The notes: generated by a model not told the origin, from the sequence alone. DNA of 19,604 nucleotides from Methanobrevibacter sp. (GCA_031289975.1 JAITOM010000021.1:1-19604); one strand, 5' to 3'. Counted from the stretch's first letter, positions 7,044-15,614 are shown. A program made the numbers and translations.

Positions 7044-7427
7044 ATGGGAGAAGATGTAATTAAAGATTCAATTGAAGAATTAAAAAACTTAATTAAAGCA
7101 AATAATTTCATTGGTGATCCTATTGAAACTGAGGATAAATTAATAATTCCTTTCATGAAAGTAGGTTTTGGATTTGCTGGAGTTAATGGAAATGGAAAAA
7201 ATAACAATGGAGAAGGTTTTGGCGGTGGTGTTGGAATAGAACCAGTATCCATAGTAGTTGTTAATAAAAATCCAGGAGATTCTGATTTAGTTCAAGTTCT
7301 TAGTTTATCAGAGATTGATACAACAAGTAAAGTCATTACAGATTTAGGTATTGTTTTAGCAGATTTAATAAAAGAAATTTTAGCTAATTTCAATGCTTCT
7401 GCTAATTCTGAAGTTGTTGATAAATGA
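7044..7427 (+). CDS. YtfJ/GerW-family protein
   Basis: This 127-residue soluble protein resembles the Bacillus sporulation-associated YtfJ/GerW family. An N-terminal helix (IEELKNLIKANNFIGDPIE) leads to the family core KLIIPFMKVGFGFAGVNG, a glycine/asparagine-rich loop (residues about 49-65) and GGGVGIEPVSIVVVN. A helical C-terminus (VITDLGIVLADLIKEILANF) follows. Homologues are common in methanogens that do not form spores, and their biochemical role is unknown. GGAG at 7029-7032 is 11 bases before the ATG. It lies 35 bases after the ATPase and just before a DUF2953 gene. In Bacillus the neighbour of ytfJ, ytfI, is also DUF2953, so this pairing is conserved across domains. It is probably co-transcribed with the ATPase. 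Confidence 0.85.
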   Translation: MGEDVIKDSIEELKNLIKANNFIGDPIETEDKLIIPFMKVGFGFAGVNGNGKNNNGEGFGGGVGIEPVSIVVVNKNPGDSDLVQVLSLSEIDTTSKVITDLGIVLADLIKEILANFNASANSEVVDK

Positions 7428-7545
7428 TTAGGAAAATATAAAATTCATCAATCTTTAAAAAAATTCATAGAGGATTGATAATATCTTAAATATAGTTCTT
7501 ATTTTAATAGCTATTATCCTTCTTTTAATTGTTATATTCCTATCT

Positions 7546-8061
7546 GTGGGAATTAAAATAGCTATTAAATCAAATAAAGAAAAAGATGATTTTAATTTAG
7601 ATGTTGAAATTAAATGGTTATTTTTTAAGATTTATCATAAAAAAATCTCAAAAATGGATGATTTTGGAGGAAATAATAATCATAAAGAGAATTCTTCTTC
7701 TAATAATTTAAAGAAAATTTTACCATTAATTAAAAATAACATTGGTAAACTATCTAAGCTATTAATTGTATTTATTAAATCTATTGAATTAGAGAAATTG
7801 AATGGAAATTTAATATTTGGTTTTTATAGTCCTGTAACCACAGCCATTACTTTTGCAAGTATTAATAATATTTTTACAATGGCTAACATTCATAATAAAT
7901 CTGATTTGAATGTTGGAGCAGATTTTACTAAAGAAGTTTTAGAGTTTAATAGTGAAATTATTTTTAAAATAAGATTATTAAAACCAATATTTGCATTTTT
8001 AAGATTCATAACCACTAAATCAGGATTTGAACTAATTAAACAATTAAGAAATCTATTATAA
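7546..8061 (+). CDS. DUF2953 (YtfI-like) membrane-anchored protein; true start probably upstream
   Basis: The first standard start in frame is GTG at 7546, giving 171 residues, but the frame stays open back to 7471. The extra codons encode a clear membrane helix (IVLILIAIILLLIVIFLSVG), which DUF2953 proteins carry at the N-terminus. A GAGG (7470-7473) sits 9 bases before an ATC codon at 7483; there is no ATG, GTG or TTG in frame there. So either a non-standard start is used or the original ATG was mutated. The body has the DUF2953 pattern: VEIKWLFFKIYHKK near the start, a low-complexity Asn/Ser linker, and GFYSPVTTAITFASINNI in the C-terminal half. The function is unknown. It follows the YtfJ-like gene, as in Bacillus. 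Confidence 0.7.
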   Translation: MGIKIAIKSNKEKDDFNLDVEIKWLFFKIYHKKISKMDDFGGNNNHKENSSSNNLKKILPLIKNNIGKLSKLLIVFIKSIELEKLNGNLIFGFYSPVTTAITFASINNIFTMANIHNKSDLNVGADFTKEVLEFNSEIIFKIRLLKPIFAFLRFITTKSGFELIKQLRNLL

Positions 8062-8211
8062 TTTATAAATAAATTATATATTTTAATTGATAAATTCATA
8101 GATTATATCATGAAATCATTGACAGGGAGTCGTTTACGGAGAATGGGTGAAAGTATATTGTAAATAGGTGTTAAACTATAAAATGTTAAATATAGTGTTT
8201 TACACAATTAA

Positions 8212-8364
8212 TATTTATTTAGTTTACCTCAAATTAGACATTTAAAGAAGAATTCTAAGGATTCTAAATCTTTACTCCGTCGAATGGCATCTATTGTGAC
8301 AAATTACGAGTCGAATATTAGAACTTTGAGAAATAGGTACAAATACGAAAATTGTCCATGTTAA
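8212..8364 (+). pseudogene. C-terminal remnant of a transposase, probably ISM1-like
   Basis: About 50 codons, rich in Lys and Arg (QIRHLKKNSKDSKSLLRRM, then ASIVTNYESNIRTLRNRYK), run to a TAA at 8362-8364. A stop at 8209-8211 closes the frame upstream and no start is present. The stop lies inside a terminal repeat (8356-8375) that matches the ends of the family A short elements, with the outer end to the right. This is the geometry of the 3' end of an insertion sequence whose gene nearly fills it. ISM1 of Methanobrevibacter smithii has this layout and 8-bp target duplications as I recall. The family A copies in this window have 8-bp duplications, so this fragment is likely what remains of their autonomous parent. 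No catalytic motif is left. Confidence 0.5.
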
Positions 8365-8375
8365 TTTACACTGCC
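8356..8375 (-). repeat. Terminal inverted repeat of the ISM1-like remnant
   Basis: CCATGTTAATTTACACTGCC is the reverse complement of GGCAGTGTAAATTAACATGG. That differs from the left end of family A copy 4 (GGCATTGTAAAATTAACATG) by one substitution and one missing A. The opposite end of the original element was not found. Confidence 0.65.
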
Positions 8376-8428
8376 ATATATTTGGCTTGTTTTTGGGTGT
8401 TTTTTCTTAAATGTTTGCATGGCTTTCG

Positions 8429-9407
8429 CTAACTTAAAGCTCTTTTTTGGATTGTATTGAGTTGTTTTAGGTTATAGCAGAAGTTTGATGCCATATTTTT
8501 CACATGGGTTCTTGCTATGGTTGTAACGATAACATGTCCACTTTTTAGAACTCTTTTTATCACGGCAAATGGTCTTTCTCCTGGTGATCGTTTAGAGCTG
8601 ATCCTTTTGTTTCGCATTTTTTCTTTTATTGTTAATGGTTTATTTCGTGAAGTTCTATCCATAGTTGCATTATAAGCTTTGCAAGATACTCCAAAGTATC
8701 CTTTATCACGATAAGCCACTTTTCCTTCTATGAATAGGTCTATTTTCGAGTCATGGGATTTAGCATCTGTTGTTTTGATTTCTCTTATTAGTTCGTAGTC
8801 TGTATCTATTTTTATGTGTAGATTGTATCTGAATTATGATTTGTTACCTTTTTTGTCCATTCTCCGTCTTTGCTTCTTCTTGTTTTAGCATCTTTACCAC
8901 GAGGAGTGTCTGCTTTTTTATGTCCTGGATCTGATGTTGTGAATGTTGCATCTGGAATAACACCTTTTTTCACAGTTAAACCTTTGGAATCTATTTGTCT
9001 TTGAAGTTCTTTCCATATAACTTCATCAATCCCTGTTTTCACCAATATTTCTCTAAATGACCAAATGGTTGCTTTATCTGGAACCTTATCAGGGAAATTT
9101 AGGAATTTGAGGAATGAAATACGGTAGTTGACTTGTTTTCAAGTTCAGGGTCTGATAAACCATACCATGCTTGTATAATAAGCATTTTTAACATGATAAT
9201 TTCATCAGTATTGGGTTTCCCACCTTTTTCACTCTGATTATTATAGATTTTCTTAATAATTGGTCTGAAAACTTCCCAATCAATAAGATGAGTTACTTCA
9301 GCTAACTTATCCCATAGTTCATTAACTCTATCATATTGCCTTTTCAATAAATTGTTCTTTAAACTGATCATACTATCATTATTTATGATTTTTAAGTATT
9401 TAAACAT
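8429..9407 (-). pseudogene. IS5-family DDE transposase, broken by two single-base deletions
   Basis: Read on the minus strand, three frames join into one protein of about 325 residues. They are an N-terminal helical domain (HLIDWEVFRPIIKK, then LIIQAWYGLSDPELE), a middle part starting QVNYRISFLKFLNFPDK and running to TRRSKDGEWTKK, and a C-terminal part starting FRYNLHIKIDTDYELI. All three parts of the DDE active site are recognisable: D in IPDATF, D in TTDAKSHDSK, and E in SPGERPFAVIK. The breaks are at the A-run near 9136-9139 (four A where GAA AAA CAA would restore the frame) and near 8832-8836. Both are equivalent to loss of one base. The order and motifs are those of IS5-type transposases. 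No convincing terminal repeats were found around it. Confidence 0.85.
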
Positions 9408-9489
9408 TCTTATATTATAAAGTACTATAAATCTTAAATCATGCTTTTGTAAATAATTTTTTTCGTGTTTAGAGGCTTATTATTATTCA

Positions 9490-9515
9490 AGAGAGAGAGA
9501 GAGAGAGAGAGAGAG
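9490..9515. repeat. Dinucleotide microsatellite (AG)13
   Basis: An uninterrupted run of 13 AG units lies between the IS5 remnant and the adhesin promoter, about 100 bases upstream of the TATA box. It is the only simple-sequence tract of this kind in the window and stands out against the A+T-rich spacer. Confidence 0.97.
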
Positions 9516-9606
9516 CTAATGATTCACTTTAGGAATTTAAATGCATTTTTGTTTGGTTTAAGAATTTTTAACCAGATTTCCATTAACCGTATAAGGGAGT
9601 TTAAAT

Positions 9607-9621
9607 GCAAACCTTTATATA
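9607..9621 (+). promoter_or_regulatory. Probable archaeal promoter (BRE-TATA) of the adhesin gene
   Basis: GCAAACC followed by TTTATATA (9614-9621) fits the archaeal BRE plus TATA pattern. Transcription would start near 9645, leaving a leader of about 165 bases before the ATG at 9811. A related string with TTTAAATGCA occurs at about 9536 and again at 9601, just ahead of this box. Confidence 0.5.
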
Positions 9622-9810
9622 GTAATGAATATTAAATACAGTATTATCTACTTAAAACTTTATTACCATTAATATATTTTCATTAAATTTTTAAAAAAGT
9701 ATAATTTTTAAATAAATGTTACAAAAGTTTGGAGAAATACTATACATGGGAATTTCTATGAAAAAATAGGTTAATAGAAACTCTCTATAATTGTCCTGAG
9801 GTTGAGAATA

Positions 9811-12800
9811 ATGTTGAAGAAGAGATTAAGTTATTTAAGAGATAAACATGTACTTGGTTGCTGGATTATTTATTTACTACTGTTTAGTCTGATTCCCATA
9901 AATGTTTTAGGTTACGATGCATCATATGAAAATCGTGGTGGTAATATTGTTAATCTTCATCCTGGAGATTCTATTGACGAGGCTGTCGTTAATGCAATGG
10001 ATGGGGATACTATTTTATTAGATGGTGGTGATTATAAAACATCATCAGGTATTATTGCTAAAAATATAACATTAAAAGCATCAGGAGTTGGTGGAAATCC
10101 TATTTTATCAAAAAAATCTAATAAGGATACTATTATTACTCTAAGTGGAGCTAATTTTAAACTTGAGGGATTAACAATTAATGGATGTAATGTTAGTAAT
10201 GGAATCATGATACGAAATCAGGCTAATGCAATCATAAACAATTGTAATATTACTAATACTACAAATTCTGTGGGTGGGGGTGTATATGTAAGTCTTAGTA
10301 ATGCTATTATTTCTGGCTGTAATGTTGTAGATAATAGAGTTAGTGGTAGTGGTAGTGGTGCTGGAGTTTATATAGATAATTACGATGGTAGAAGTGTTTA
10401 TAATGTTAGTATAAATCATTGTAGGCTTTACAATAATAAAGTATCTAATAATAACTCTGATAGTTATGATGATGTTTTTGTTAGGGAACTTTATGATATG
10501 GATGGTAACTCCCTTAAAGCTTCAATTAATTTGGATCATAATTGGTGGGGATCTAATACTGTGAATAGCACACAAACCAATGTTGTTCCGAATGATCATT
10601 ACTCAACAGCTTTATACTTAAATAATAATATTACTACTACTAATGCTTCTGTTGGTTTTACTGATGGTAATGATGTAACCATTGGGTATGATTTGGTTCT
10701 TAACACAACTAATAGGACAGATAATAATAGTTTATTACCTTATTTCTCAGTTAAACATAATTATATTAATGAATCTATAATTAAGGATGGGAGAGAACCT
10801 TATAATATTTCGTTTAAAGCTAAATACTTAGCTAATCAGAGTTTTGAGAGTGTTGTTGACAATCAAGGTTTGAAGATAATAATTTTTTCAAATATTGTTG
10901 ACTCTATACAAGAGTTAATTGACGAGGCAGAACCTAACACTGTGATAGAATTGCCTGATGGAATATATAATAAAGGTAGTAAAGATGATTTTATAAGAGA
11001 TTGTAATCTTATAATTAATAAACCATTAACGATAAAAGCTAAAGATGATGGTCATCCTGTCATAGACTTAACAGGAAAAAATACTAATGGATTTAAGATC
11101 TTATCGAATAATGTGAGACTTGATGGCTTAACAGTTAAATGTGCGGATTTTAATGGCGATGGTGGTGCAATTCTTTCGCTTGGAGGTGATAATACTGTTA
11201 TCAAAAATTGTACACTTGCTAATAATAAAGTTTGGGGTGGTGGGGGTGGAATTGCTATACTTAATGGTAACAATGTTACTATTGATAATTGTAATGTTGT
11301 AAATAACACGGCAGGTGATGGTGCTGGGATTCATATGCGAGGAGGGTGTATAAACAATGTTATTACAAATTCTAATGTCTTGAATAATAAAGCAACGAAT
11401 TTTGGAGGAGGAATATGCTTACTTCCACCTACATTTGTAAATATTACAAGTTCTAATATTATAAATAACTCTGCATGGAGAGGTGGTGGTTTTTTTATTA
11501 GTTCAACTGATGTTAGTAATGTTAATTATAATAGAATATTAAATAATAAAAATAGCTGGTTTGAAGAAGGTGAAGATTTTTATGGGGAAGGATTAGTTAA
11601 TTTAGATTTCAACTGGTGGGGGACTAATGATCTCACGACAAAACAAACTAATCACATTCCAGAGCATTATTTCATTGTTAATTCATCTATTAATAAGTCT
11701 AATAATGCACTTAATTATGTTTTCAACACTAATGATAATTATCCTAATAATAGGTCGTTATTTCCTTATTTTGATGGATTTTGTATTTTGAATGATAAGA
11801 ATTTTAGTTTTGATGCTCGAGATAATCAAATTTTTGATTTAAATCAAAGGAATAATGTATCTATAAAAGTTGATAATTATGAATATAATTATACTGATCC
11901 TTTTGAATCTTTAAGTGATATTTATGTTGCTTTTAATGGAAGTAATAATAATTTGGGTGGTATTAATAATCCTGTTGCCGATGTTAATTATGCGATGAAT
12001 CTTGTTAAACCTAATGGGACAATTCATCTATTAACTAATCTTAGTATTACTGAAACTATCAATGTGACTAAGAATCTTAAGATAAAAAGTGATAAAGAAA
12101 AATTAAAATTAAATGGCTTGAATAAAACTAAAATAATGAATATTGTGCCTGGATTAACTGTTAATATTGAATCTTTACACTTTATAAACGGTTTTGGTTT
12201 AGATGGTGCAGGGATAACGAATAATGAATCAAATTTAAATATTAATGACTGTGTTTTTGAGAATAATAATGTTAGTGGATTTGGAGGAGCAATCGTTAGT
12301 TTATATGATTATAATAAAAGTACATCTAATCAGATCTTTACTAACCAATTCAGATCTAAATCTCATTCTAATCAATTTAATTTCAGATCTTCAGATTATG
12401 GGAGAAAATTAAGCACAGCCCATCCTACCCAAGAAAATTATTTAACTATTAGTAATTCCTCTTTTATAAAAAACAATGCTTATAAAGGCAGTGCAATTTT
12501 AATCATGTCTCCAGAATTTAACATGTCTTATTCTAATTTTACTAATAATTCACTATCACAAAATACAGAAGTAATAGTTGGTATTAATAAAAAATTTAAT
12601 ATTGCTAATTCTTCTATGCTTGAAAATAGTTTGGATAATATAAAAGAAGATGATAGAATATATGTTAATACAAATTTATTTTTGTTGGATTCTACATTAA
12701 ATAAAGGAAGGGATTTTATACAAGGCTTTGTTCACATTAGTCAAAAAAGTATTGATGAATATAAAAAGGAAGGATATTTTAAAGCACATATTGGCGATAA

Positions 12801-13812
12801 TGGGCATTACATGAAGTGTTATAATCTTGATAATAATGTTTCTGCAGGAGACTTAGTACTTGTAACATCACAAGACGAAGTCAATTTGACACAAGATATT
12901 CCTACTGAACATCCAGGAATGTGGACTGGAATTGGGACTGGAATTGGTGTGTTGGGTTTAGCTATTATTGGTATTTTATTATATTGTATATGTGATGGGT
13001 TTGCTAATTTAGTAGGAGCGATTAGTACTTGGATGGGACAGCATAAAATTCTTTCTAAAATTATATTGAGTATAGTTTCAGCTGGTGTAGGGGCATTAGT
13101 AACATGGCTTGTTAATGATAAATTCACGGGAGAGGAGTCACTATCTACAGTTACTTATGTTGAAATGCCAGAAGAGGTATACATAGGGCAAGTTATTTAT
13201 GTTAAAATTAAGGTCACAACAACAGATGGTAATAATGTAACTGATGGGAACTATAAAGTGAAAATTAATAATGAAGAAAAGATACTGCACTTTGAAAATG
13301 GTGAAACTAGTGTTAGTTATAATGTGAGTAGATATACGAATAATTTTGTAGTTGAATTCACGAAAAATCAGTATAGGCAGGTAGATTCCAGAAAATATTA
13401 TTATGATTATAGTCGTTGTGAACCACAGGTTCATTATAATAAGTTTAATACAACAATGGAAGCATCGTCAAATGTGAGTAGTTGTAGATATAATGACACG
13501 ATTGATATTAGATTTATAACATCTGCTGGTATTCTAGTTAGTGGAAATTATATTGTTGGTGTAAAAGAGTATACTCAGGATAATTATGAATATTATAATA
13601 TTAGTTTCGTGAATGGAGTGGGTCATTATAATTATACTATTAAAACTCGAAATTGGGGTTGGTATCCATTAAGAATTGATTGTATTTTTAACGACTCTGA
13701 TTTGTATTTTGGATCAGAGTCCTATTTCATGATTGACTTTGATATGAGTTTAAATGGATTATTTAATAAATATAATCATTCCTTTTTTGCGAGAAGGTCT
13801 TATATTCCTTGA
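9811..13812 (+). CDS. Adhesin-like surface protein with beta-helix domains, two membrane helices and a C-terminal domain
   Basis: This protein has 1333 residues. The ATG at 9811 is preferred to the TTG at 9802 because GAGGT (9798-9802) lies 8 bases ahead and overlaps that TTG. A signal peptide (CWIIYLLLFSLIPINVLG) is followed by right-handed parallel beta-helix repeats rich in Asn, Thr and Gly. Two modules each end in the motif NWWG (residues 244-247 and 601-604) and a third begins near IYVAFNGSNNNLGG. These are typical of methanogen adhesin-like proteins. Unusually, two hydrophobic helices follow (about 1040-1062 and 1079-1101), then about 230 more residues of two Ig-like beta segments (from VTYVEMPEEVYIGQ and from FNTTMEASSN). 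Many N-x-S/T sites suggest N-glycosylation. The likely role is contact with host, partner cells or surfaces. It is monocistronic, with its own promoter near 9614. Confidence 0.88.
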   Translation: MLKKRLSYLRDKHVLGCWIIYLLLFSLIPINVLGYDASYENRGGNIVNLHPGDSIDEAVVNAMDGDTILLDGGDYKTSSGIIAKNITLKASGVGGNPILSKKSNKDTIITLSGANFKLEGLTINGCNVSNGIMIRNQANAIINNCNITNTTNSVGGGVYVSLSNAIISGCNVVDNRVSGSGSGAGVYIDNYDGRSVYNVSINHCRLYNNKVSNNNSDSYDDVFVRELYDMDGNSLKASINLDHNWWGSNTVNSTQTNVVPNDHYSTALYLNNNITTTNASVGFTDGNDVTIGYDLVLNTTNRTDNNSLLPYFSVKHNYINESIIKDGREPYNISFKAKYLANQSFESVVDNQGLKIIIFSNIVDSIQELIDEAEPNTVIELPDGIYNKGSKDDFIRDCNLIINKPLTIKAKDDGHPVIDLTGKNTNGFKILSNNVRLDGLTVKCADFNGDGGAILSLGGDNTVIKNCTLANNKVWGGGGGIAILNGNNVTIDNCNVVNNTAGDGAGIHMRGGCINNVITNSNVLNNKATNFGGGICLLPPTFVNITSSNIINNSAWRGGGFFISSTDVSNVNYNRILNNKNSWFEEGEDFYGEGLVNLDFNWWGTNDLTTKQTNHIPEHYFIVNSSINKSNNALNYVFNTNDNYPNNRSLFPYFDGFCILNDKNFSFDARDNQIFDLNQRNNVSIKVDNYEYNYTDPFESLSDIYVAFNGSNNNLGGINNPVADVNYAMNLVKPNGTIHLLTNLSITETINVTKNLKIKSDKEKLKLNGLNKTKIMNIVPGLTVNIESLHFINGFGLDGAGITNNESNLNINDCVFENNNVSGFGGAIVSLYDYNKSTSNQIFTNQFRSKSHSNQFNFRSSDYGRKLSTAHPTQENYLTISNSSFIKNNAYKGSAILIMSPEFNMSYSNFTNNSLSQNTEVIVGINKKFNIANSSMLENSLDNIKEDDRIYVNTNLFLLDSTLNKGRDFIQGFVHISQKSIDEYKKEGYFKAHIGDNGHYMKCYNLDNNVSAGDLVLVTSQDEVNLTQDIPTEHPGMWTGIGTGIGVLGLAIIGILLYCICDGFANLVGAISTWMGQHKILSKIILSIVSAGVGALVTWLVNDKFTGEESLSTVTYVEMPEEVYIGQVIYVKIKVTTTDGNNVTDGNYKVKINNEEKILHFENGETSVSYNVSRYTNNFVVEFTKNQYRQVDSRKYYYDYSRCEPQVHYNKFNTTMEASSNVSSCRYNDTIDIRFITSAGILVSGNYIVGVKEYTQDNYEYYNISFVNGVGHYNYTIKTRNWGWYPLRIDCIFNDSDLYFGSESYFMIDFDMSLNGLFNKYNHSFFARRSYIP

Positions 13813-13952
13813 CATGATTTAATGGGATTTTTAAATAAGTATAATAATTACTTTAAATTTTATTTAATTAAACATTCTACTTTCATAATATAATTATATT
13901 TAAGTTAATTAATACTAACGATAAATCATGTTTAAGCAATATTTTTGAAAGC

Positions 13953-13990
13953 GAAGAATAAATTCTTCTAAATTGAAAATAAATTTTCAA
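13953..13990. repeat. Two adjacent palindromes next to the family B element
   Basis: GAAGAATAAATTCTTC (13953-13968) and TTGAAAATAAATTTTCAA (13973-13990) are both perfect hairpins with a 2-base centre, spaced 4 bases apart. The second touches the left end of the family B element. They lie about 140 bases after the adhesin stop codon and could end its transcript or bind a regulator. Confidence 0.6.
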
Positions 13991-14204
13991 TATAGTGAAC
14001 TAAAAAATGTTTTTAAGTAATGACTTTTTTAAAAATATCTTTAAATTGTCAATTTCGTAAATAAAAATATAAAATTATTAATTTTTAAAAATAAAATATT
14101 TAAATTTATTAATTAATAATTTAATAAAATATTAAAAAGTATTATTGAAAATTAAGCGAATAAAAATAAATGATTAATTGCAAACTTTTTTTATTCCACT
14201 ATAT
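13991..14204 (+). mobile_element. Short TIR element, family B copy 2 (214 bp, uninterrupted)
   Basis: It begins TATAGTGAACTAAAAAATG and ends TTTTTTTATTCCACTATA, imperfect inverse repeats of about 20 bases. The interior is nearly identical to 4530-4735 plus the left end at 4193. TA flanks both ends, as expected for TA-targeting IS630/Tc1-mariner-type elements. It has no coding capacity. Confidence 0.75.
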
Positions 14205-14645
14205 TTTAAATTAATTAATATTATAAATAACCATATTTAAATAACATTTTTAAAAATAAATAATTTTATAAAAAATCATTAATTAACTTATTAATGTCTT
14301 AGACTATATTAAGAGAGTGTAAACTTAATGTGGAGTTTTTTTAAAATTTCATTTATAAACAATCTAATTTTCCCAAAACCTCAACACTTTTTGATATTCT
14401 CATTATTAATACTAAATTTGAATTATTTAAAAATTTAGTTATATTTTATATTTTTTAATTAAAAATATATAAAATTAATAAAAAATTAATCATTTTATGG
14501 TTTAATTTTTCTTTGAAAATAATTTTCAAGTAATTTAAACTTTAAAAAGATATTTATAGAATAAAATGTATATAATAACTTAATTATAATAATATAAGGT
14601 TTAATAATCTATACCATTTTTATTAAGTTATTTTCGTGAACCAAT
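14205..14645. other. A+T-rich spacer upstream of moaA
   Basis: No gene is seen in these 440 bases. The stretch contains a palindrome at 14513-14529 and several TATA-like strings between 14541 and 14580, among which the moaA promoter must lie. AGTGTAAACTTAATGTGGA near 14317 faintly resembles a family A element end, but no partner end was found. Confidence 0.6.
14513..14529. promoter_or_regulatory. Palindrome upstream of moaA, candidate operator
   Basis: TTGAAAATAATTTTCAA is a 17-base perfect palindrome around one central base. The same half-sites occur in the palindrome at 13973-13990. It lies about 115 bases before the moaA start and just upstream of the likely promoter. Binding by a regulator is a guess. 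Confidence 0.35.
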
Positions 14646-15614
14646 ATGTTAAATAATGGTTATAATAATTTCAAGAATGATCATAATAATAAAAATATAA
14701 TGGACAGCTTTAATCGCCCTATAATTTCACTTAGAATTTCTTTAACTAACAGATGTAATTTTGATTGTATTTATTGTCATCATGATGGAATGTTACTTTC
14801 TAAATCAGAAATGAGTCCTAATGAGATTTATCAAATACTTAAAATAGCTAAAAAGTTTGGTATTAAGAAAATAAGATATTCTGGTGGAGAACCACTTGTA
14901 AGGGATGATATTGTTGAAATAATTAAGAAAACTTCATCACTTAACTTTAAAGATATTTCAATTACAAGCAATGGTGTTTTATTAGAAAAATATGGAAAAG
15001 ATCTTATTATTGCTGGATTAAATCGAGTTAATATTAGTTTAGATACATTAAATCCAGATACTTATAAGTTTATTACAAAAAGTAAACAATCTTTAGATAA
15101 GGTTAAAAATGGAATATTGTCTGTGGCTAACTTAGGTCTTTATCCTATAAAAATTAATATGGTGGTTATGAATAATATAAATAATAATGAAGTATGTAGT
15201 ATGTTTAAATTTTGTAGGGATAATGGTTTAATACTTCAGTTAATTGAGTTAATGAAATCAGATTATAATAACTTATATGATAAGTATCATTTTAATATGA
15301 GTTCTCTTGAAGATAAATTTGAAAAATTAGCTGATAATGTTAAGATAAGAAGCTTTATGCAGGATAGAAAAAAATATTATATTGGTGATGGTGAAGTTGA
15401 AATTGTAAAACCTATGGATAACACCAAATTTTGCAAGAATTGTACTCGACTTAGAATTACTCCTGAAGGTTTTATTAAACCTTGTTTACTTAAAAATGAT
15501 AATTTAGTTAACATTGTTAAATACATTAGAAATAATTCTTCTAAAGAAAAACTTGAAGAAATATTTCTAAAGGGTATTAACAATAGAGAACCTTACTATA
15601 GTAAAGATCATTGA
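14646..15614 (+). CDS. moaA: GTP 3',8-cyclase MoaA (molybdopterin biosynthesis)
   Basis: This 322-residue radical-SAM enzyme makes 3',8-cyclo-7,8-dihydro-GTP from GTP, the first step of molybdenum/tungsten cofactor synthesis. The SAM-binding cluster motif CxxxCxxC is at C37, C41 and C44. The glycine-rich SGGEPLVRDD follows near residue 80. The second cluster, which binds GTP in MoaA, is CKNCTRLRITPEGFIKPC (C263, C266, C280), and this separates it from other radical-SAM proteins. The ATG at 14646 gives an Asn-rich 18-residue extension; the usual MoaA N-terminus would begin at the internal ATG at 14700 (MDSFNRPI). Neither start has a strong Shine-Dalgarno, though GTGA (14636-14639) favours the first. 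The usual C-terminal Gly-Gly is not seen. The gene overlaps the end of feoB by 7 bases, tail to tail. Confidence 0.92.
   Translation: MLNNGYNNFKNDHNNKNIMDSFNRPIISLRISLTNRCNFDCIYCHHDGMLLSKSEMSPNEIYQILKIAKKFGIKKIRYSGGEPLVRDDIVEIIKKTSSLNFKDISITSNGVLLEKYGKDLIIAGLNRVNISLDTLNPDTYKFITKSKQSLDKVKNGILSVANLGLYPIKINMVVMNNINNNEVCSMFKFCRDNGLILQLIELMKSDYNNLYDKYHFNMSSLEDKFEKLADNVKIRSFMQDRKKYYIGDGEVEIVKPMDNTKFCKNCTRLRITPEGFIKPCLLKNDNLVNIVKYIRNNSSKEKLEEIFLKGINNREPYYSKDH

Noticed and set aside
6962..7252. Antisense open frame opposite the ATPase end and the YtfJ-like gene
   Set aside because: The proline-rich product is the reverse reading of a Gly-rich coding sequence; no start signals.
8111..8161. 17-codon frame beginning MKSLTGSRLRRMGESIL
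   Set aside because: It might be another piece of a transposase or of an unrelated gene, but it is too short to assign and has no continuation.
8376..9480. Terminal inverted repeats for the IS5-like remnant
   Set aside because: Sequences on both sides were compared in inverse orientation and no convincing match was found.
9802..9810. TTG at 9802 as start of the adhesin
   Set aside because: It overlaps the Shine-Dalgarno sequence GAGGT; the ATG at 9811 has the right spacing.
10171..11334. Several antisense frames inside the adhesin gene
   Set aside because: Low-complexity Ile/Thr/Asn products are expected from the reverse strand of Asn-rich repeats.
12819..13434. Antisense frames opposite the adhesin C-terminal part
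   Set aside because: Same reason; no ribosome binding sites and no recognisable family.
14300..14340. Possible further family A end (AGTGTAAACTTAATGTGGA)
   Set aside because: Only a weak match with several differences and no opposite end nearby.
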